DNA of 64,000 nt, from NCBI RefSeq assembly GCF_007860095.1, contig NZ_SJPT01000001.1:1192212-1256211 (forward strand), read 5' to 3'. A program made the translations under genes and the position numbers. This document shows positions 25,185 through 34,633 of the stretch, one piece after another (the first letter of the stretch is position 1; the number at the start of each line of letters is the position of its first letter). Source of the stretch: Novipirellula galeiformis. Lineage in GTDB: Bacteria > Planctomycetota > Planctomycetia > Pirellulales > Pirellulaceae. The notes under the pieces were generated by a model. The model was not told the DNA's origin and did no database searches. It saw only the letters and a list, made by a program, of their open reading frames with translations.

Positions 25185-25700
25185 ATGGGACGTTCAGGAG
25201 TGATCACTTTCAAAGGCAATCCAATGACTTTGGAAGGAAGCGATTTGGTCGTGGGAGCGACGGCACCTTCGTTTTCGTTGCACTATGCCGAAAATGGAAT
25301 TCAGACGTTGACTCTTGACGATCTGAAAGGAAAACCCTCGATCATCAGCGTCGTGCCAAGTTTGGACACCCCAACTTGCGCAACGCAAACCAAGCGATTC
25401 AACGAAGAACTGGGTTCGCTCGGCGACAAAATCAACGCGGTCACCGTTAGCCGCGACTTGCCGTTCGCACAGGCTCGCTTTTGTGGCGCTGAAAATGTCA
25501 AGATGCGCACCGCGAGCGACTATCAAACTCACGCGTTCGGAACCGACTACGGTTTGACGATTGAGGAACTGAAGCTTTTGACACGAGCCGTCATCGTGTT
25601 GGATGCCGACGGCAAGGTGGCTTACAAGGAAGTGGTTGCCGAGGTTACCCAAGAGCCTGATTACAGTGCGGCGATGGCTGCACTGCGTATGTTGGTTTAG
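25185..25700 (+). CDS. tpx: thiol peroxidase Tpx
   Basis: A 171-residue atypical 2-Cys peroxiredoxin that reduces hydroperoxides, particularly lipid ones, using thioredoxin. The peroxidatic cysteine is Cys65 in DTPTCATQT and the resolving one Cys100 in ARFCGAEN. Both match the Tpx pattern, as does the FKGNPMTL start strand. I use the ATG at 25185, which gives the usual start, over the ATG at 25173, four codons earlier in the same frame. No signal peptide, so it is cytoplasmic. It is 18 bases before the trhO gene and likely shares its transcript, linking peroxide defence to tRNA uridine hydroxylation. Confidence 0.93.
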   Translation: MGRSGVITFKGNPMTLEGSDLVVGATAPSFSLHYAENGIQTLTLDDLKGKPSIISVVPSLDTPTCATQTKRFNEELGSLGDKINAVTVSRDLPFAQARFCGAENVKMRTASDYQTHAFGTDYGLTIEELKLLTRAVIVLDADGKVAYKEVVAEVTQEPDYSAAMAALRMLV

Positions 25701-25718
25701 TTCGCTCCTCAGGCGTGG

Positions 25719-26630
25719 ATGATTGAGATGACAAATGAATCCCCTTCGGTTGTAGTGGCGGCCTTGTACCGGTTCGTTTCGCTTCCGGATTACGTCGAGC
25801 TGAAGGCGCCGATACACGCTGAGATGGTTTCTTGCCATGTGCGTGGGACGTTGTTGCTTGCGGCCGAGGGGATTAATGGAACGATTGCGGGGTCGCGTGA
25901 AGGGATCGATACGTTGTTATCGATGCTTCGTTCGGACCCGCGATTAGCCGATCTCGAGGTCAAGGAATCCTTTTGCGATGAACTTCCGTTTAAACGCTCA
26001 CGAGTGCGTTTGAAGAAAGAGATCGTCACGCTCGGTGTGGATGGCATCGACCCCAATGATGCGGTGGGGACCTATGTGGATCCCACTCAATGGAATGAAT
26101 TGATCGGCGATCCCGATGTGTTGCTGATTGATACTCGAAATGATTATGAAGTGGCGATCGGCACTTTCGAAGGGGCAACGAATCCTGAGACCCATTCGTT
26201 TCGCCAGTTTCCTGATTACGTCGACGAGCACCTTGATCCTGAAAAACACACCAAGGTGGCGATGTTTTGCACCGGCGGGATCCGCTGTGAAAAATCAACG
26301 GCACTGTTGAAGCAACGCGGCTTCAAAGAGGTCTACCATCTGCGTGGTGGCATCCTTAAGTACCTCGAACAGGTGCCGCAGGAAGAGTCTCGCTGGAATG
26401 GCGACTGTTTTGTTTTCGACGAGCGAGTCGCGGTCGGCCATGGATTGAGTGTGAGTGAGCATGTATTGTGCTTTGCCTGCGGTTGGCCGGTCGATCGCGA
26501 AGCTCAGCAACATGCCGATTACCAACCGGGGGTTCATTGTCCGCAGTGTGTGGATAAAATTTCGGACGAGCAAAAGCGTCGTTTTGCCGAGCGGCAGCGG
26601 CAGCTCGAGCAAGCAAAGCAAAAAAGTTAG
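25719..26630 (+). CDS. trhO: tRNA uridine(34) hydroxylase TrhO (rhodanese-type)
   Basis: A 303-residue member of the YceA/TrhO family, which hydroxylates uridine 34 of tRNA with molecular oxygen. The N-terminal ferredoxin-like part (about 1-110) is followed by a rhodanese-like domain with Cys184 and Cys190 in [13 protein letters not shown]. This is the characteristic CxGGIRCEK loop of the family. The C-terminus has CFACGW and HCPQC pairs spaced for zinc. Length and loop separate it from plain sulfurtransferases. It follows tpx by 18 bases, suggesting co-expression. A palindrome covers its stop codon. Confidence 0.92.
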   Translation: MIEMTNESPSVVVAALYRFVSLPDYVELKAPIHAEMVSCHVRGTLLLAAEGINGTIAGSREGIDTLLSMLRSDPRLADLEVKESFCDELPFKRSRVRLKKEIVTLGVDGIDPNDAVGTYVDPTQWNELIGDPDVLLIDTRNDYEVAIGTFEGATNPETHSFRQFPDYVDEHLDPEKHTKVAMFCTGGIRCEKSTALLKQRGFKEVYHLRGGILKYLEQVPQEESRWNGDCFVFDERVAVGHGLSVSEHVLCFACGWPVDREAQQHADYQPGVHCPQCVDKISDEQKRRFAERQRQLEQAKQKS

Positions 26631-26642
26631 TCATTTTTTGCT
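26617..26642. repeat. A/T-rich hairpin over the trhO stop codon
   Basis: AGCAAAAAA at 26617-26625 pairs perfectly with TTTTTTGCT at 26634-26642 around an 8-base loop holding the stop codon. The stem itself supplies the T-run, so it may act as a weak terminator. Confidence 0.4.
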
Positions 26643-26851
26643 GACATTTAAGGTCGCAGATTGGACCAAGAAGCTCGTTTAGTGCTCGATTAGCGATCGG
26701 TCGGTTGGGATCCTCGGGTTATCGATCGGTTTGGCTGGCGTCATCCTCCCCTCATCTGTTTAATGGCGGATGCGTTTTTTATGTGCAATGTGTTACAATG
26801 GACAACGACGTAATGATTGCATGAACTAGTTTGGATTACCGAGGAATTTAG

Positions 26852-27367
26852 ATGGCGGATACGGAATCAGAAAACACATCTTTGGATACCGTGGTCGAAG
26901 GTCAAGTCGGGGTTGATGCAACAAAGATCGATCAACCTGTCGCTACGGAAGTCGTGGTTCCTGGTTTAACGCTAGCGGATGTGAAAGCATCGCCTGAGGA
27001 TATCGACGCAGACGGATTTGTCAGCCTGTGGAACATCGCGTCGAACGCGTGCAACAAAAATACCATCGAAACGAGAGAGTTGGCCGCGAGATTGCTGTGC
27101 TTCTTGTGCCGAAAGCAATGCGACTTTGTGGTCACCAGCGGCAACAATGCCGAGTACCTTGACCAGTGGTTTGAGCGTGACAACAAGTTGCTGTACGACT
27201 GGAAACCCGAAAGCGAAACGGTCGATGTCGTGGCTCAGCACGCGGAAGTGCCTCACGATGCATTCGTTAGTTTTCTCGATAACAACAAGTTTGATCCGGC
27301 TGGGAAATACGCTGCAACGCGTGCCGTTCGCGTTCAATGGTTCCAGGAAATGTGGTGCGTTGGCTAG
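26852..27367 (+). CDS. hypothetical protein, 171 residues
   Basis: A soluble protein I do not recognise. Residues 1-40 are acidic and probably disordered. From residue 41 it looks folded: an LADVKASPEDIDADGFVSLW segment, then helices around TRELAARLLCFLCRK and YLDQWFERDNKLLYDW. Three Cys between about 65 and 90 do not form a known metal motif. No signal or membrane segment. A TACAAT at 26794-26799 is the only clear -10-like element upstream; its -35 is poor. It is a single-gene unit. Codon use matches its neighbours, which argues for a real lineage-specific gene. Confidence 0.65.
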   Translation: MADTESENTSLDTVVEGQVGVDATKIDQPVATEVVVPGLTLADVKASPEDIDADGFVSLWNIASNACNKNTIETRELAARLLCFLCRKQCDFVVTSGNNAEYLDQWFERDNKLLYDWKPESETVDVVAQHAEVPHDAFVSFLDNNKFDPAGKYAATRAVRVQWFQEMWCVG

Positions 27368-27500
27368 GTCGCGTTTGAGTGCACCTATGACGATCGCCGA
27401 ACGCGTGATGCGTTCCGTTTCTAAGTAGGATTCGACATGTTGGAGGAGGCTGTTTCAAGGTCTCCGTGATCTCCGTTACCCCGGGCTCATTCCTAATCTC

Positions 27501-28259
27501 ATGTCGAATCCACTCCGCCAACCAGCACCGCAACCAGATGGGTTGCCCCCAGTCCCCGCGAAGAAAAAAGGGGGGGCACTATTGGGCTGTCTGGGGGCGG
27601 TTGTCTTTTTCTTCGCATTGCTTCTCTGCGGTGGTGCTGGGGCGTATTGGTACTTCGCCGAGCAATTGGAAACGTTCACGGCGAGTGCGCCCGTCGAATT
27701 GCCCGTCGTGGAGTATGCGCCTGAGAAAATTGAAAAGCTTGAAGCTGAGATCGAGACATTCCGTCAATCGCTTGAGGCACCCGAGGCCCAGCACCAAGAG
27801 CTCGTCTTAACCGCCGATGACATCAATGCCTTGATCAGTAGGAACGAGGCGCTGCGTGGCAAGTTGCATGTCAATATCGTTGAGGGGCAAGTGATCGGTG
27901 ACGTGAGTGTGCCGACCGATTCGATACCGGGAGGCGAAGGACGCTTTTTCAATGCGAAGGTTCGGTTTGATGTTTCGCTGGAAGAGGGCGAGGTGGTGAT
28001 TTTGCTGGCTAGCGCAGAGGTCAAAGGCCGTGAAGTACCGAAGCCGATTGTCGACGCGATGGCGGGCCAGAATCTAGCCAAAGACTTGTACAAAAATCCA
28101 GAAGCGGCACAGTGGCTTGAGCGTTTCGAGAGTATCACGTTCGAGGAAGATCGCGTCAGGATTCGCGTCACAGCGGAGCCTGGAGTCGACCAGGGGGCGT
28201 TCGAAATGCCTGTGCGTTCGTTGCTCGCCCCCACCTCGGGTGCGATGCCCGTATCGTAG
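27501..28259 (+). CDS. membrane-anchored hypothetical protein
   Basis: A 252-residue protein with a Pro-rich cytoplasmic start (RQPAPQPDGLPPVPAKKKGG), one membrane helix at about residues 26-52 (GCLGAVVFFFALLLCGGAGAYWYF) and an extracytoplasmic domain. A predicted coiled helix (ETFTASAP to IETFRQSLEAPEAQ) is followed by a beta-rich part (LVLTADDINALISRN, VRFDVSLEEGEVVILLASAEV). The LTADDINALI strand-helix looks like a conserved planctomycete domain without assigned function. The ATG at 27501 is the natural start. It lies 133 bases after the orphan at 26852. Confidence 0.65.
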   Translation: MSNPLRQPAPQPDGLPPVPAKKKGGALLGCLGAVVFFFALLLCGGAGAYWYFAEQLETFTASAPVELPVVEYAPEKIEKLEAEIETFRQSLEAPEAQHQELVLTADDINALISRNEALRGKLHVNIVEGQVIGDVSVPTDSIPGGEGRFFNAKVRFDVSLEEGEVVILLASAEVKGREVPKPIVDAMAGQNLAKDLYKNPEAAQWLERFESITFEEDRVRIRVTAEPGVDQGAFEMPVRSLLAPTSGAMPVS

Positions 28260-28504
28260 CATCTCGGCGGCTTAGTGTCTCGGTGTCGGAGCTGCAGCGA
28301 ATGCTGAGTTGATTCAGCGGTCTGTTCTCGCTCAGATGATAGAGAGAGCGGATTTTGGGGGTGAATGAGTCCCGTCGGTTTGGGGGCGCTCGCTGTGCTA
28401 TAAAAAGTTGTCGCTTAGGCGGCGCTGCATCAGAATCGGTCTTTACACGCGTTGGCTCAGTTCGCTAACGACGGTGTCATGGTTTCGAGTGGAGGAGAAG
28501 CGTG

Positions 28505-28942
28505 ATGTCCCCTTTTCTATCGATCGTCGGGTTTGTGCTGGCCAACGTGTTGGTGGGTGGTGCGTCAGGGGGGCCCGCAAGCTTGGCGGAGCGCGTGGAT
28601 CTGATCGAGCTGAATCACTTTGTCGATGAGAACGGCCGCGAAGTTTTTCAGCAGCTCATTTTCTATGATTGGTCAAAGCAAGAGAGGCGATTTCACGTTC
28701 GCGCCTGGCGTTTGATCAAGGGCCCCGAGCAATTGCCGGTTCGCCGCTGGAACCCAACGTTGTATGAGTGTGTTTGGCACGATGGCGGGGTCCGGAAAAT
28801 GGTCACTGCGTCATCGATGCGAGAGACGTGGTCGCAAGAAGATCCGGAGCGAGCCAACCGCAGGTTCCTTGCCGAAGATCGGCGTATCCCGCTCTGGAGG
28901 CCTCGGGCGGCTCAAGGTAAGCGTGGGGCCACGCGGCGTTAG
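28505..28942 (+). CDS. small exported protein of unknown function
   Basis: A 145-residue protein with a hydrophobic N-terminus (FLSIVGFVLANVLVGGAS) suiting a signal peptide. The mature part has a compact conserved look: ELNHFVDENGREVFQQLIFYDW, then RFHVRAWRL, LYECVWHDGG and RKMVTASSMRETWSQ. It resembles planctomycete proteins of similar size known only as hypothetical. The basic tail (RRIPLWRPRAAQGKRGATRR) is unusual. I take the ATG at 28505; a GTG directly before it would add one residue. Function unknown. Confidence 0.65.
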   Translation: MSPFLSIVGFVLANVLVGGASGGPASLAERVDLIELNHFVDENGREVFQQLIFYDWSKQERRFHVRAWRLIKGPEQLPVRRWNPTLYECVWHDGGVRKMVTASSMRETWSQEDPERANRRFLAEDRRIPLWRPRAAQGKRGATRR

Positions 28943-29001
28943 AACGCGTCGCGTCGATTGCACTGCAATGGGCCGGGGTTGCGCGGGCGGGGTGACTCCG
29001 C

Positions 29002-29853
29002 TTAGCGTTGCTCCACCCGTCCAGGCATGCGATCTAGGAAGTTGCGGGCGTGGTCAAGGATTTCGTCGTAGGAGTGGGTTTCCACATCTTCACCGATCAG
29101 TTCCACTTCGAGTGGGCCGTCGTAGTGGTACTCGTGAAGCGTTTCCAGGATCGTTCGCAATGGAACGCAACCATCGCCAAGCAAGCAGCGATTCATTTCG
29201 CCTAACGGCGAGTGTTTTGCATCACCGAGTTGAACGAGATGCAAGTGCGGCACCACGTCGGGTAGCCAGCGAACGACCTCTTCATCCATCCCGACATGAT
29301 AGGTATCGAGAACGAGTCCGAGATTGGGGCTGTTGACCGTTTCAATGATGTCGAGTGTCGATTGCAAGTCGTTTACAAACGACCACTCATCGCCGCATCC
29401 CGGGTGGAAAGGTTCGAGTGATAAGCGAACCCCAAACTCTTCGGCGACGCCAGCGATCTCATGCAGTGCGTCGCAGAGAGTACGACGAGCATGGTTGCGA
29501 ATGTGGTTGTTTTGCCCCCCGGCTAAAACGATCAAGGTTTCCGCTTTTAGGTTTGCCGCGTCGCGAACCGCATGGATTGCATCGGCAATGGCGTCGTCGG
29601 TCGCACGCCCGTCGCTGCCGGTGAAGCCGCCGACCCAAGAAAGTGAAGTGACCGACAGGTTTGCTTCGGCTAGTAGTTCAATCGTGCGATCCAGTCCGAA
29701 GTCTTCGAGCTTTGGGCGATAGACACCGATCCCGCTGAAGCCTCGCGATGCGTAGGCCTGCACATCTTCGGTGAAACTCCAGCGCAGTGTCGACAACTGG
29801 CTGATGGCAAGCGTGTTCTTCCGTGGGGGTTTGCTTGTCGAGAAGTGGTCCAT
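29002..29853 (-). CDS. sugar phosphate isomerase/epimerase-like TIM barrel
   Basis: A 283-residue protein of the xylose-isomerase-like TIM-barrel (AP endonuclease 2) superfamily. Markers are FSGIGVYRPK, the strand TLIVLAGGQNN, LSLEPFHPGC (metal-binding Glu), LGLVLDTYHVG (Asp and His ligands), VVPHLHLVQLGDAKHSP and a final PLEVELIGE (Glu). Enzymes of this class isomerise or epimerise keto sugars such as D-tagatose, hydroxypyruvate or myo-inosose. I start at the ATG at 29853 because the 55 codons upstream do not resemble the family and overlap a probable promoter. It follows the giant orphan gene on the same strand, with a terminator-like hairpin between them. Substrate unknown. Confidence 0.8.
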   Translation of the reverse strand: MDHFSTSKPPRKNTLAISQLSTLRWSFTEDVQAYASRGFSGIGVYRPKLEDFGLDRTIELLAEANLSVTSLSWVGGFTGSDGRATDDAIADAIHAVRDAANLKAETLIVLAGGQNNHIRNHARRTLCDALHEIAGVAEEFGVRLSLEPFHPGCGDEWSFVNDLQSTLDIIETVNSPNLGLVLDTYHVGMDEEVVRWLPDVVPHLHLVQLGDAKHSPLGEMNRCLLGDGCVPLRTILETLHEYHYDGPLEVELIGEDVETHSYDEILDHARNFLDRMPGRVEQR

Positions 29854-30016
29854 TCCGATTTGGTTCTCAGTGAGTTTATTCGAACGAATGAATCCGGACG
29901 AATGTTTACAGAGTGCCCTGCGTCCATCGCGTGCGGGTCGCAGTATGGATAGCTGGCCCAATTTTGTAAAGATTCGTTTGCCCGCTTCATTCGCTATGGA
30001 ATTCTTTTCAGTAAAC

Positions 30017-30039
30017 AAAAAATATTCGTCGAAAACGAA
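30017..30039 (-). terminator. weak intrinsic terminator after the giant orphan gene
   Basis: On the minus strand TTCGT and ACGAA (30035-30039 and 30025-30029) pair around five bases, then TATTTTTTG follows. The 5-bp stem is short but the T-run is good, and it lies a few bases past the stop at 30050. Confidence 0.4.
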
Positions 30040-30049
30040 GGGTTTTTGC

Positions 30050-33000
30050 TTACTTCATGTGCGGTAATCGGCGCCCTTGGCTCCGCGCGAGGGTCAGTTG
30101 ATCATTCAACTCCTCAACGCTTAGAGATGCTATCGGAATGGTGATGAGGAACTGCGGGTCGATCTCACTACTGATCCGTCGCTTTGCTAGCTGTTCGACT
30201 TCTTCCTCTAACGCATCGAGCCATGCGGGGACATCGAGCCCAACTCCCGTGGGGTGTCGCGTCAGGATTTCGGATTCGGCTTCGAGTAATTCGAAGGCTC
30301 GGCTCGGCTGATTGTTCTCCGCATCTCGCATCGCAGGTCCGACCAGGGCTCGCATGCGATCGATGGTCATGGGTTGCACAAAGCGTTCCAGGATTCGGTC
30401 GGCGACGGTCGGCATTCGCATCGCATAGTCTTTTTGCATTTGCCGAAGCTTCTTGACGTAAATTTCGGCTTCGGAGTCGATGCGTTCACTGAGGCTGCGT
30501 CGCCATAGCACCGATGCGGCTTCGAGTCCGCTGCGAACGAGAACCTCGTGCGCCCACATCACCGGTTTTAGGTTCCATGCGATACGTTCATAGCGAACGC
30601 GCAAGCGGAGAAAGTCGAGGAACATATAGACAAGGTCGCCGCGATCGCTTTGCGTTGTGGTGCTATTGTAATCGAGGTACTCGGCGTGGTGGTCGATTAG
30701 CGATTCATAAACCAGGGTGATCGGGCGTTCCGCTCGCGAGATTTTCAAAGCCCCCGATTCGAGGTCTTGGAAAAGTTTTGTATCACAAAACTGATCGTCA
30801 CCCTCTTGAATGACACGTTCGAGCCAGGCGTCGACGCCTTGGTGCAGGATCGCTCGGACATTACCAAGCTGCAAAAACATTTGCGTGAAAATGGGGTCAC
30901 CGTACTCTTTGATGAACTCCACTAGCAGAGCCCATTTTTTGGGGTCGGTTACGGTTTCCAGCGGCGACAGGCGAAGCGTTTGGCTGTGCGCCAACCAGCT
31001 GCCTAGCAGTGTTTCGGTCAATCGCTCGAGTAAGGGGATCAGTGCATCGGCGAGCGCGTCTTCGTCGACGGGGGTGCCGCTGTTTTCGGAGTTGATGCGG
31101 ACCGACTCGACGATCGAGGCGACGAGGGAACGAAAGCCGACTTGGAACAGTCCATCGAATTCGGTGACGGCGCCGATACCGATCGGATTGAGTTGTTCCA
31201 TCTCGCGGGCGGTTTCGATCAACCGGCATGCCTCGGCAATCAAGCCGCGTCGCGGTAACCACAGCATCAGATGTCGCAGCACGCGTTGTCGCAATCGCGC
31301 GACATAGATTTTGACGGGATCGCCGCCACGTGAGAGCGGGATGTAGAGTAGGTTTTTGTCTCGAAGTGCAGCCAGGAAGGGGGGGAATTGCTGGCGTACT
31401 TCATCGCTATCACCACCGATCAGGGCGGCGAACATTTTGACGCTTTGGGCGTCATCTTCAAGCATTTCGTGATCGGGGTCGATCGAATTCCAGCTGGTCG
31501 TGGGGTGCGCGAGCAGCGAGCCGCAGACCAATCGTCGCGAATCGGACATCTCGACCGCCGTGCCGATGATGCGTTCCATCAATGAATCACGCAGGACTCG
31601 GTGTCGATCGTAGTTGCGCATCGATTCTTTGTCGCTGCCGCCCGGAGTGATCTTGTAGCGACGCACGGCATCAAGCAATTCGAGCAGACCGATGCGGTTT
31701 TCACGTGCCCGGGCGCCCCATGACTCGAGGGAATGCACGCGGTCGGGCAAGTCGCTCTCGTTTTGGTCCATCACGGCAATGTCCGCGGCGACCGCCCACA
31801 TGCGAGCGAGCGATTGCAAGAAGCTAAGGTGCTCGGTCAGTCGCTTGGATTCGGCTTCGAGTTCATCGCGGCTCCCATCGTCGCCGTACTCGTAGATCGC
31901 GCCTTCGTTGCCATCGTCGGTTGTGTCGCGGTAGGACATGTCTTCATACGCGGCGTCGTAGAGACCTCCTTCGTCTTCACTCTCTTCCTCGATTTGCAGC
32001 AATTCGCGATCCCAGTCGCGATTTTTGGACGCGCCGGGCGATTGATCTAGGTTGAAATTTGGCGCCGACCAAAATGATTCGGCATTGGCTTCGAGGTAGT
32101 CAAAGAACTTGCGAACCAGAGGCCAGATCGCAGCGGTGTCTTTGCCGGCGGATTGTTTCAGCGCCGGTTGCACGTAGGCTTCGGCTTCGCCTTCGAGTGA
32201 AAAACGCAGACGCAATAACCAGCGTTCGGCGAGTCGCGGCAGCGAGCTTCCGCCCACGCGCAAACCAACGCGGTCGGCATTGTTAAGCCAGTACACTAGT
32301 AACGCCATCGCCGGAGTGAAGTCATCGCGATCGAGCAATGCCGAGATCACCAGCGCGTAGGCGCGTGGCGAGTCAAACATTTCAGCATGAGGCGCCCAGA
32401 ACGCGATGTTGCCAGCCTCGGCACCCCCTTCGTGCCACAGCCGGAGCGCTCGGGCGACAAGTTTTGCTGAGTCGTAGGACTCCAGTGGGTCGACCGCTTC
32501 GATCGAATCGATCGTGTGCGCTGCGAATTGACGCCACCACTCGGCCATCTCGCGATAGCGAAGCTCCATCTCGTCGTAGGCGGCTTGGTTATTCTGAGCT
32601 GCCGCTTCGCTCCAAACTCGAGCCATGTAGCTAAAGATTTGCTCGATCATGAATAGCAAATCGTCGACACGGGCGTCGTGGACGCTGCACTCGGGACTCG
32701 GGTAGAGGCTGAAATTGCCGCCAAAACCAAGGATGTCCCAAGGGTCGATCACGGCGCCACATTCGATCGAACGCCGCAACAAATCAAAGGACTCCGAGGG
32801 AACTCGCAGTGCGTCTTCGAGTTTTCCGGCGCGCAGGGCTCGCAGCCCTAGTGTGATGTCGCAATCGATCCGGCAAAACATTCTCGCCGAAGCCGCCGGA
32901 ACGGTGTCGGCTTGGCGTTTCGCCGCATCGGGATACCCCATGCGTGCATACATGCGAGCGAGTTGGACATGCTGCACTTGAACGGCGCGGCGTTCGGCGA

Positions 33001-34114
33001 GCGCCGCGTTAAGGTGTTGTCGCACCGCGCCGAAGGGTTGCCGTCGCATCTGTTGTTCGCGCGCCAAGCGTTCGGCGTGTTCCCCGGTGAGTTGTTGAAG
33101 ACGGTCTTCGTAAAACGCATCACGGTACAACGCAATCGGCTTCATCAGCGATGTCAATGTAATGTCGCTGGTGTAGGCGCCTGGGCCCCAGCCGCTAATG
33201 CCTGAGGCCATCAGGATCGTGCCCGCCAGTACCGTGGCCGCTTCGGATAGCAGTTCCGCAGGATCGATCTCGCTTGGTTCTCGCAGTCGGCTTAGCAGCG
33301 CATCGAGTGTGACTTGGCGCAACACGAAGCGGTTAAAATAGCCGTCGAGGGTGATCGAGCGTGTGTCCCAGCCACCAAAGTGATAGTTCGGCCGCCGGTT
33401 GACGGGGTGGTCAAAGTCAAAGGCGCGAGGATCGAGCGAGAGTTCGTCAACGCGGTCGAGGTCAAACGCGGCGGCGCGAAGGATCTCGGGGTCGGTGTTC
33501 CGCAACACTTCGATCGCGGAAGCGATGATCTTGTGGTAGGGGCCCGCGGAAATGCCAGCCCCAGCGATATACAGCGGAATGGGACGCACGAATTCGTGCG
33601 GATAGGGTTCGCAACGACGATTTTCGAGCACCGGCACAGGGCGATAGCCGACGTAGTCGTTGAGTTGTTCGATGGCCATCTCGACAATGGCATCGTCGCT
33701 GAGGGGGGAATCTTGTTTGCCGAACGCAATCGCCAAAATGACATCGGCGGCGCGTCCCATGAAAAAGCCGTTGAACAACAGCTCGGGTTGTTGATGGAAC
33801 AACAAATCGCGGTGGTAGTCGACGTAGGCTGGAAGCAGATCGCTCCACAGGATCTTGACAACACGCTTGGCCTGGCTGGTGTCGCGAAACGCGCTTTGAC
33901 TGGCCTGTAGCGAGTCAAGGGTCTCGTTCATCCAGTCCTTGAGCACCAACCAAGCGGGCGGGCCGCTGAGCGGATCGCCCGCCGATGCCTGTTGATAGAC
34001 TTGGTTCCAAGCGGCGAAGGTCGCTGGGTCGCTGGTACCGGACGAAAAGTTTAGATAGCCCGCCAGTCGCCGAAGCGGTTCAGTGATTGCATCGGGTGGC
34101 GAAAGTGTTGACAT
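30050..34114 (-). CDS. giant orphan protein of about 1,354 residues
   Basis: A very large soluble protein without a recognised domain, signal peptide or membrane helix. It is mainly alpha-helical by composition, with many leucine/arginine-rich helices (for example LARMYARMGYPDAAKRQAD and FDLLRRSIECGAV), which may be helical-repeat (TPR/HEAT-like) units. An acidic Glu/Asp/Tyr stretch near residues 700-760 probably links two halves. The first 250 residues, with PYPHEFVRPIPLYIAGAGISAGPYHK, look the most conserved. The longest frame begins at a GTG at 34126; I use the ATG at 34114, and either is possible. Codon use matches its neighbours. It looks like a lineage-specific scaffold; function cannot be inferred. 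Confidence 0.75.
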   Translation of the reverse strand: MSTLSPPDAITEPLRRLAGYLNFSSGTSDPATFAAWNQVYQQASAGDPLSGPPAWLVLKDWMNETLDSLQASQSAFRDTSQAKRVVKILWSDLLPAYVDYHRDLLFHQQPELLFNGFFMGRAADVILAIAFGKQDSPLSDDAIVEMAIEQLNDYVGYRPVPVLENRRCEPYPHEFVRPIPLYIAGAGISAGPYHKIIASAIEVLRNTDPEILRAAAFDLDRVDELSLDPRAFDFDHPVNRRPNYHFGGWDTRSITLDGYFNRFVLRQVTLDALLSRLREPSEIDPAELLSEAATVLAGTILMASGISGWGPGAYTSDITLTSLMKPIALYRDAFYEDRLQQLTGEHAERLAREQQMRRQPFGAVRQHLNAALAERRAVQVQHVQLARMYARMGYPDAAKRQADTVPAASARMFCRIDCDITLGLRALRAGKLEDALRVPSESFDLLRRSIECGAVIDPWDILGFGGNFSLYPSPECSVHDARVDDLLFMIEQIFSYMARVWSEAAAQNNQAAYDEMELRYREMAEWWRQFAAHTIDSIEAVDPLESYDSAKLVARALRLWHEGGAEAGNIAFWAPHAEMFDSPRAYALVISALLDRDDFTPAMALLVYWLNNADRVGLRVGGSSLPRLAERWLLRLRFSLEGEAEAYVQPALKQSAGKDTAAIWPLVRKFFDYLEANAESFWSAPNFNLDQSPGASKNRDWDRELLQIEEESEDEGGLYDAAYEDMSYRDTTDDGNEGAIYEYGDDGSRDELEAESKRLTEHLSFLQSLARMWAVAADIAVMDQNESDLPDRVHSLESWGARARENRIGLLELLDAVRRYKITPGGSDKESMRNYDRHRVLRDSLMERIIGTAVEMSDSRRLVCGSLLAHPTTSWNSIDPDHEMLEDDAQSVKMFAALIGGDSDEVRQQFPPFLAALRDKNLLYIPLSRGGDPVKIYVARLRQRVLRHLMLWLPRRGLIAEACRLIETAREMEQLNPIGIGAVTEFDGLFQVGFRSLVASIVESVRINSENSGTPVDEDALADALIPLLERLTETLLGSWLAHSQTLRLSPLETVTDPKKWALLVEFIKEYGDPIFTQMFLQLGNVRAILHQGVDAWLERVIQEGDDQFCDTKLFQDLESGALKISRAERPITLVYESLIDHHAEYLDYNSTTTQSDRGDLVYMFLDFLRLRVRYERIAWNLKPVMWAHEVLVRSGLEAASVLWRRSLSERIDSEAEIYVKKLRQMQKDYAMRMPTVADRILERFVQPMTIDRMRALVGPAMRDAENNQPSRAFELLEAESEILTRHPTGVGLDVPAWLDALEEEVEQLAKRRISSEIDPQFLITIPIASLSVEELNDQLTLARSQGRRLPHMK

Positions 34115-34255
34115 CTCGTTGGGCACGTTTCAGGAAGAAAGCGTCGGTGGGTAGAAAGTCATTGCGGGGGGGCGAGATGTGGGATTGGTTTCCAAGAGGA
34201 GCCGCGTCTGATTCGGCCTCTCGCAGACCGCTCCCACTAATTTCTCACTCGTTGC

Positions 34256-34495
34256 TCAGCCTTTCTTCTTCTTTTTTGCGACCGCCTTCTTCTTGGTTGT
34301 TTTCTTGGCCGTTGCGGTAGCGGCTTTTACTTTGCTTACGGTTTTCTTCTTGCTGGTCTTAGGGGGCGACTTCTTCGCGGCGGATTTCTTGGCGACCTTC
34401 TTGCTGGTGGCTTTCTTCTTTTTCGTCGTGCCACCAAAGATGGAGCTCCAACCGTCCGAATACTTTTCGTTTGTGCCGACTCGAAGAATGGTCAT
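34256..34495 (-). CDS. Lys/Ala-rich histone-like small protein
   Basis: A 79-residue protein. The first 22 residues look folded and conserved (MTILRVGTNEKYSDGWSSIF); the rest is Lys/Ala/Thr/Ser repeats (KKAAKK-like, ending KKKKKG), as in histone H1-like and DNA- or RNA-binding tails. I use the internal ATG at 34495, because the 41 upstream codons look non-coding and homologues begin with this motif. It likely binds nucleic acid. It lies downstream of ettA, after the terminator hairpin, so it has its own promoter between 34496 and 34580. Confidence 0.7.
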   Translation of the reverse strand: MTILRVGTNEKYSDGWSSIFGGTTKKKKATSKKVAKKSAAKKSPPKTSKKKTVSKVKAATATAKKTTKKKAVAKKKKKG

Positions 34496-34580
34496 CTGAT
34501 TTGTCTTTGTTTTGTAGGGGTGCGTGAATCGCAAGTGGGAAGCGGGGCAACACAAGGGGCCGCCGCTTCGTGAATTAAAA

Positions 34581-34609
34581 CGTGGCTGACGCGCCGGACG
34601 CGTCAGCCG
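34581..34609 (-). terminator. perfect-stem intrinsic terminator of ettA
   Basis: GGCTGACGCG at 34585-34594 pairs exactly with CGCGTCAGCC at 34600-34609 around a 5-base loop. On the minus strand the hairpin is followed by ACGTTTTAATTC, about 25 bases past the ettA stop. Strong GC stem, short T-run. Confidence 0.75.
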
Positions 34610-34633
34610 AATGAACAACAGGAGGCGATGGGA

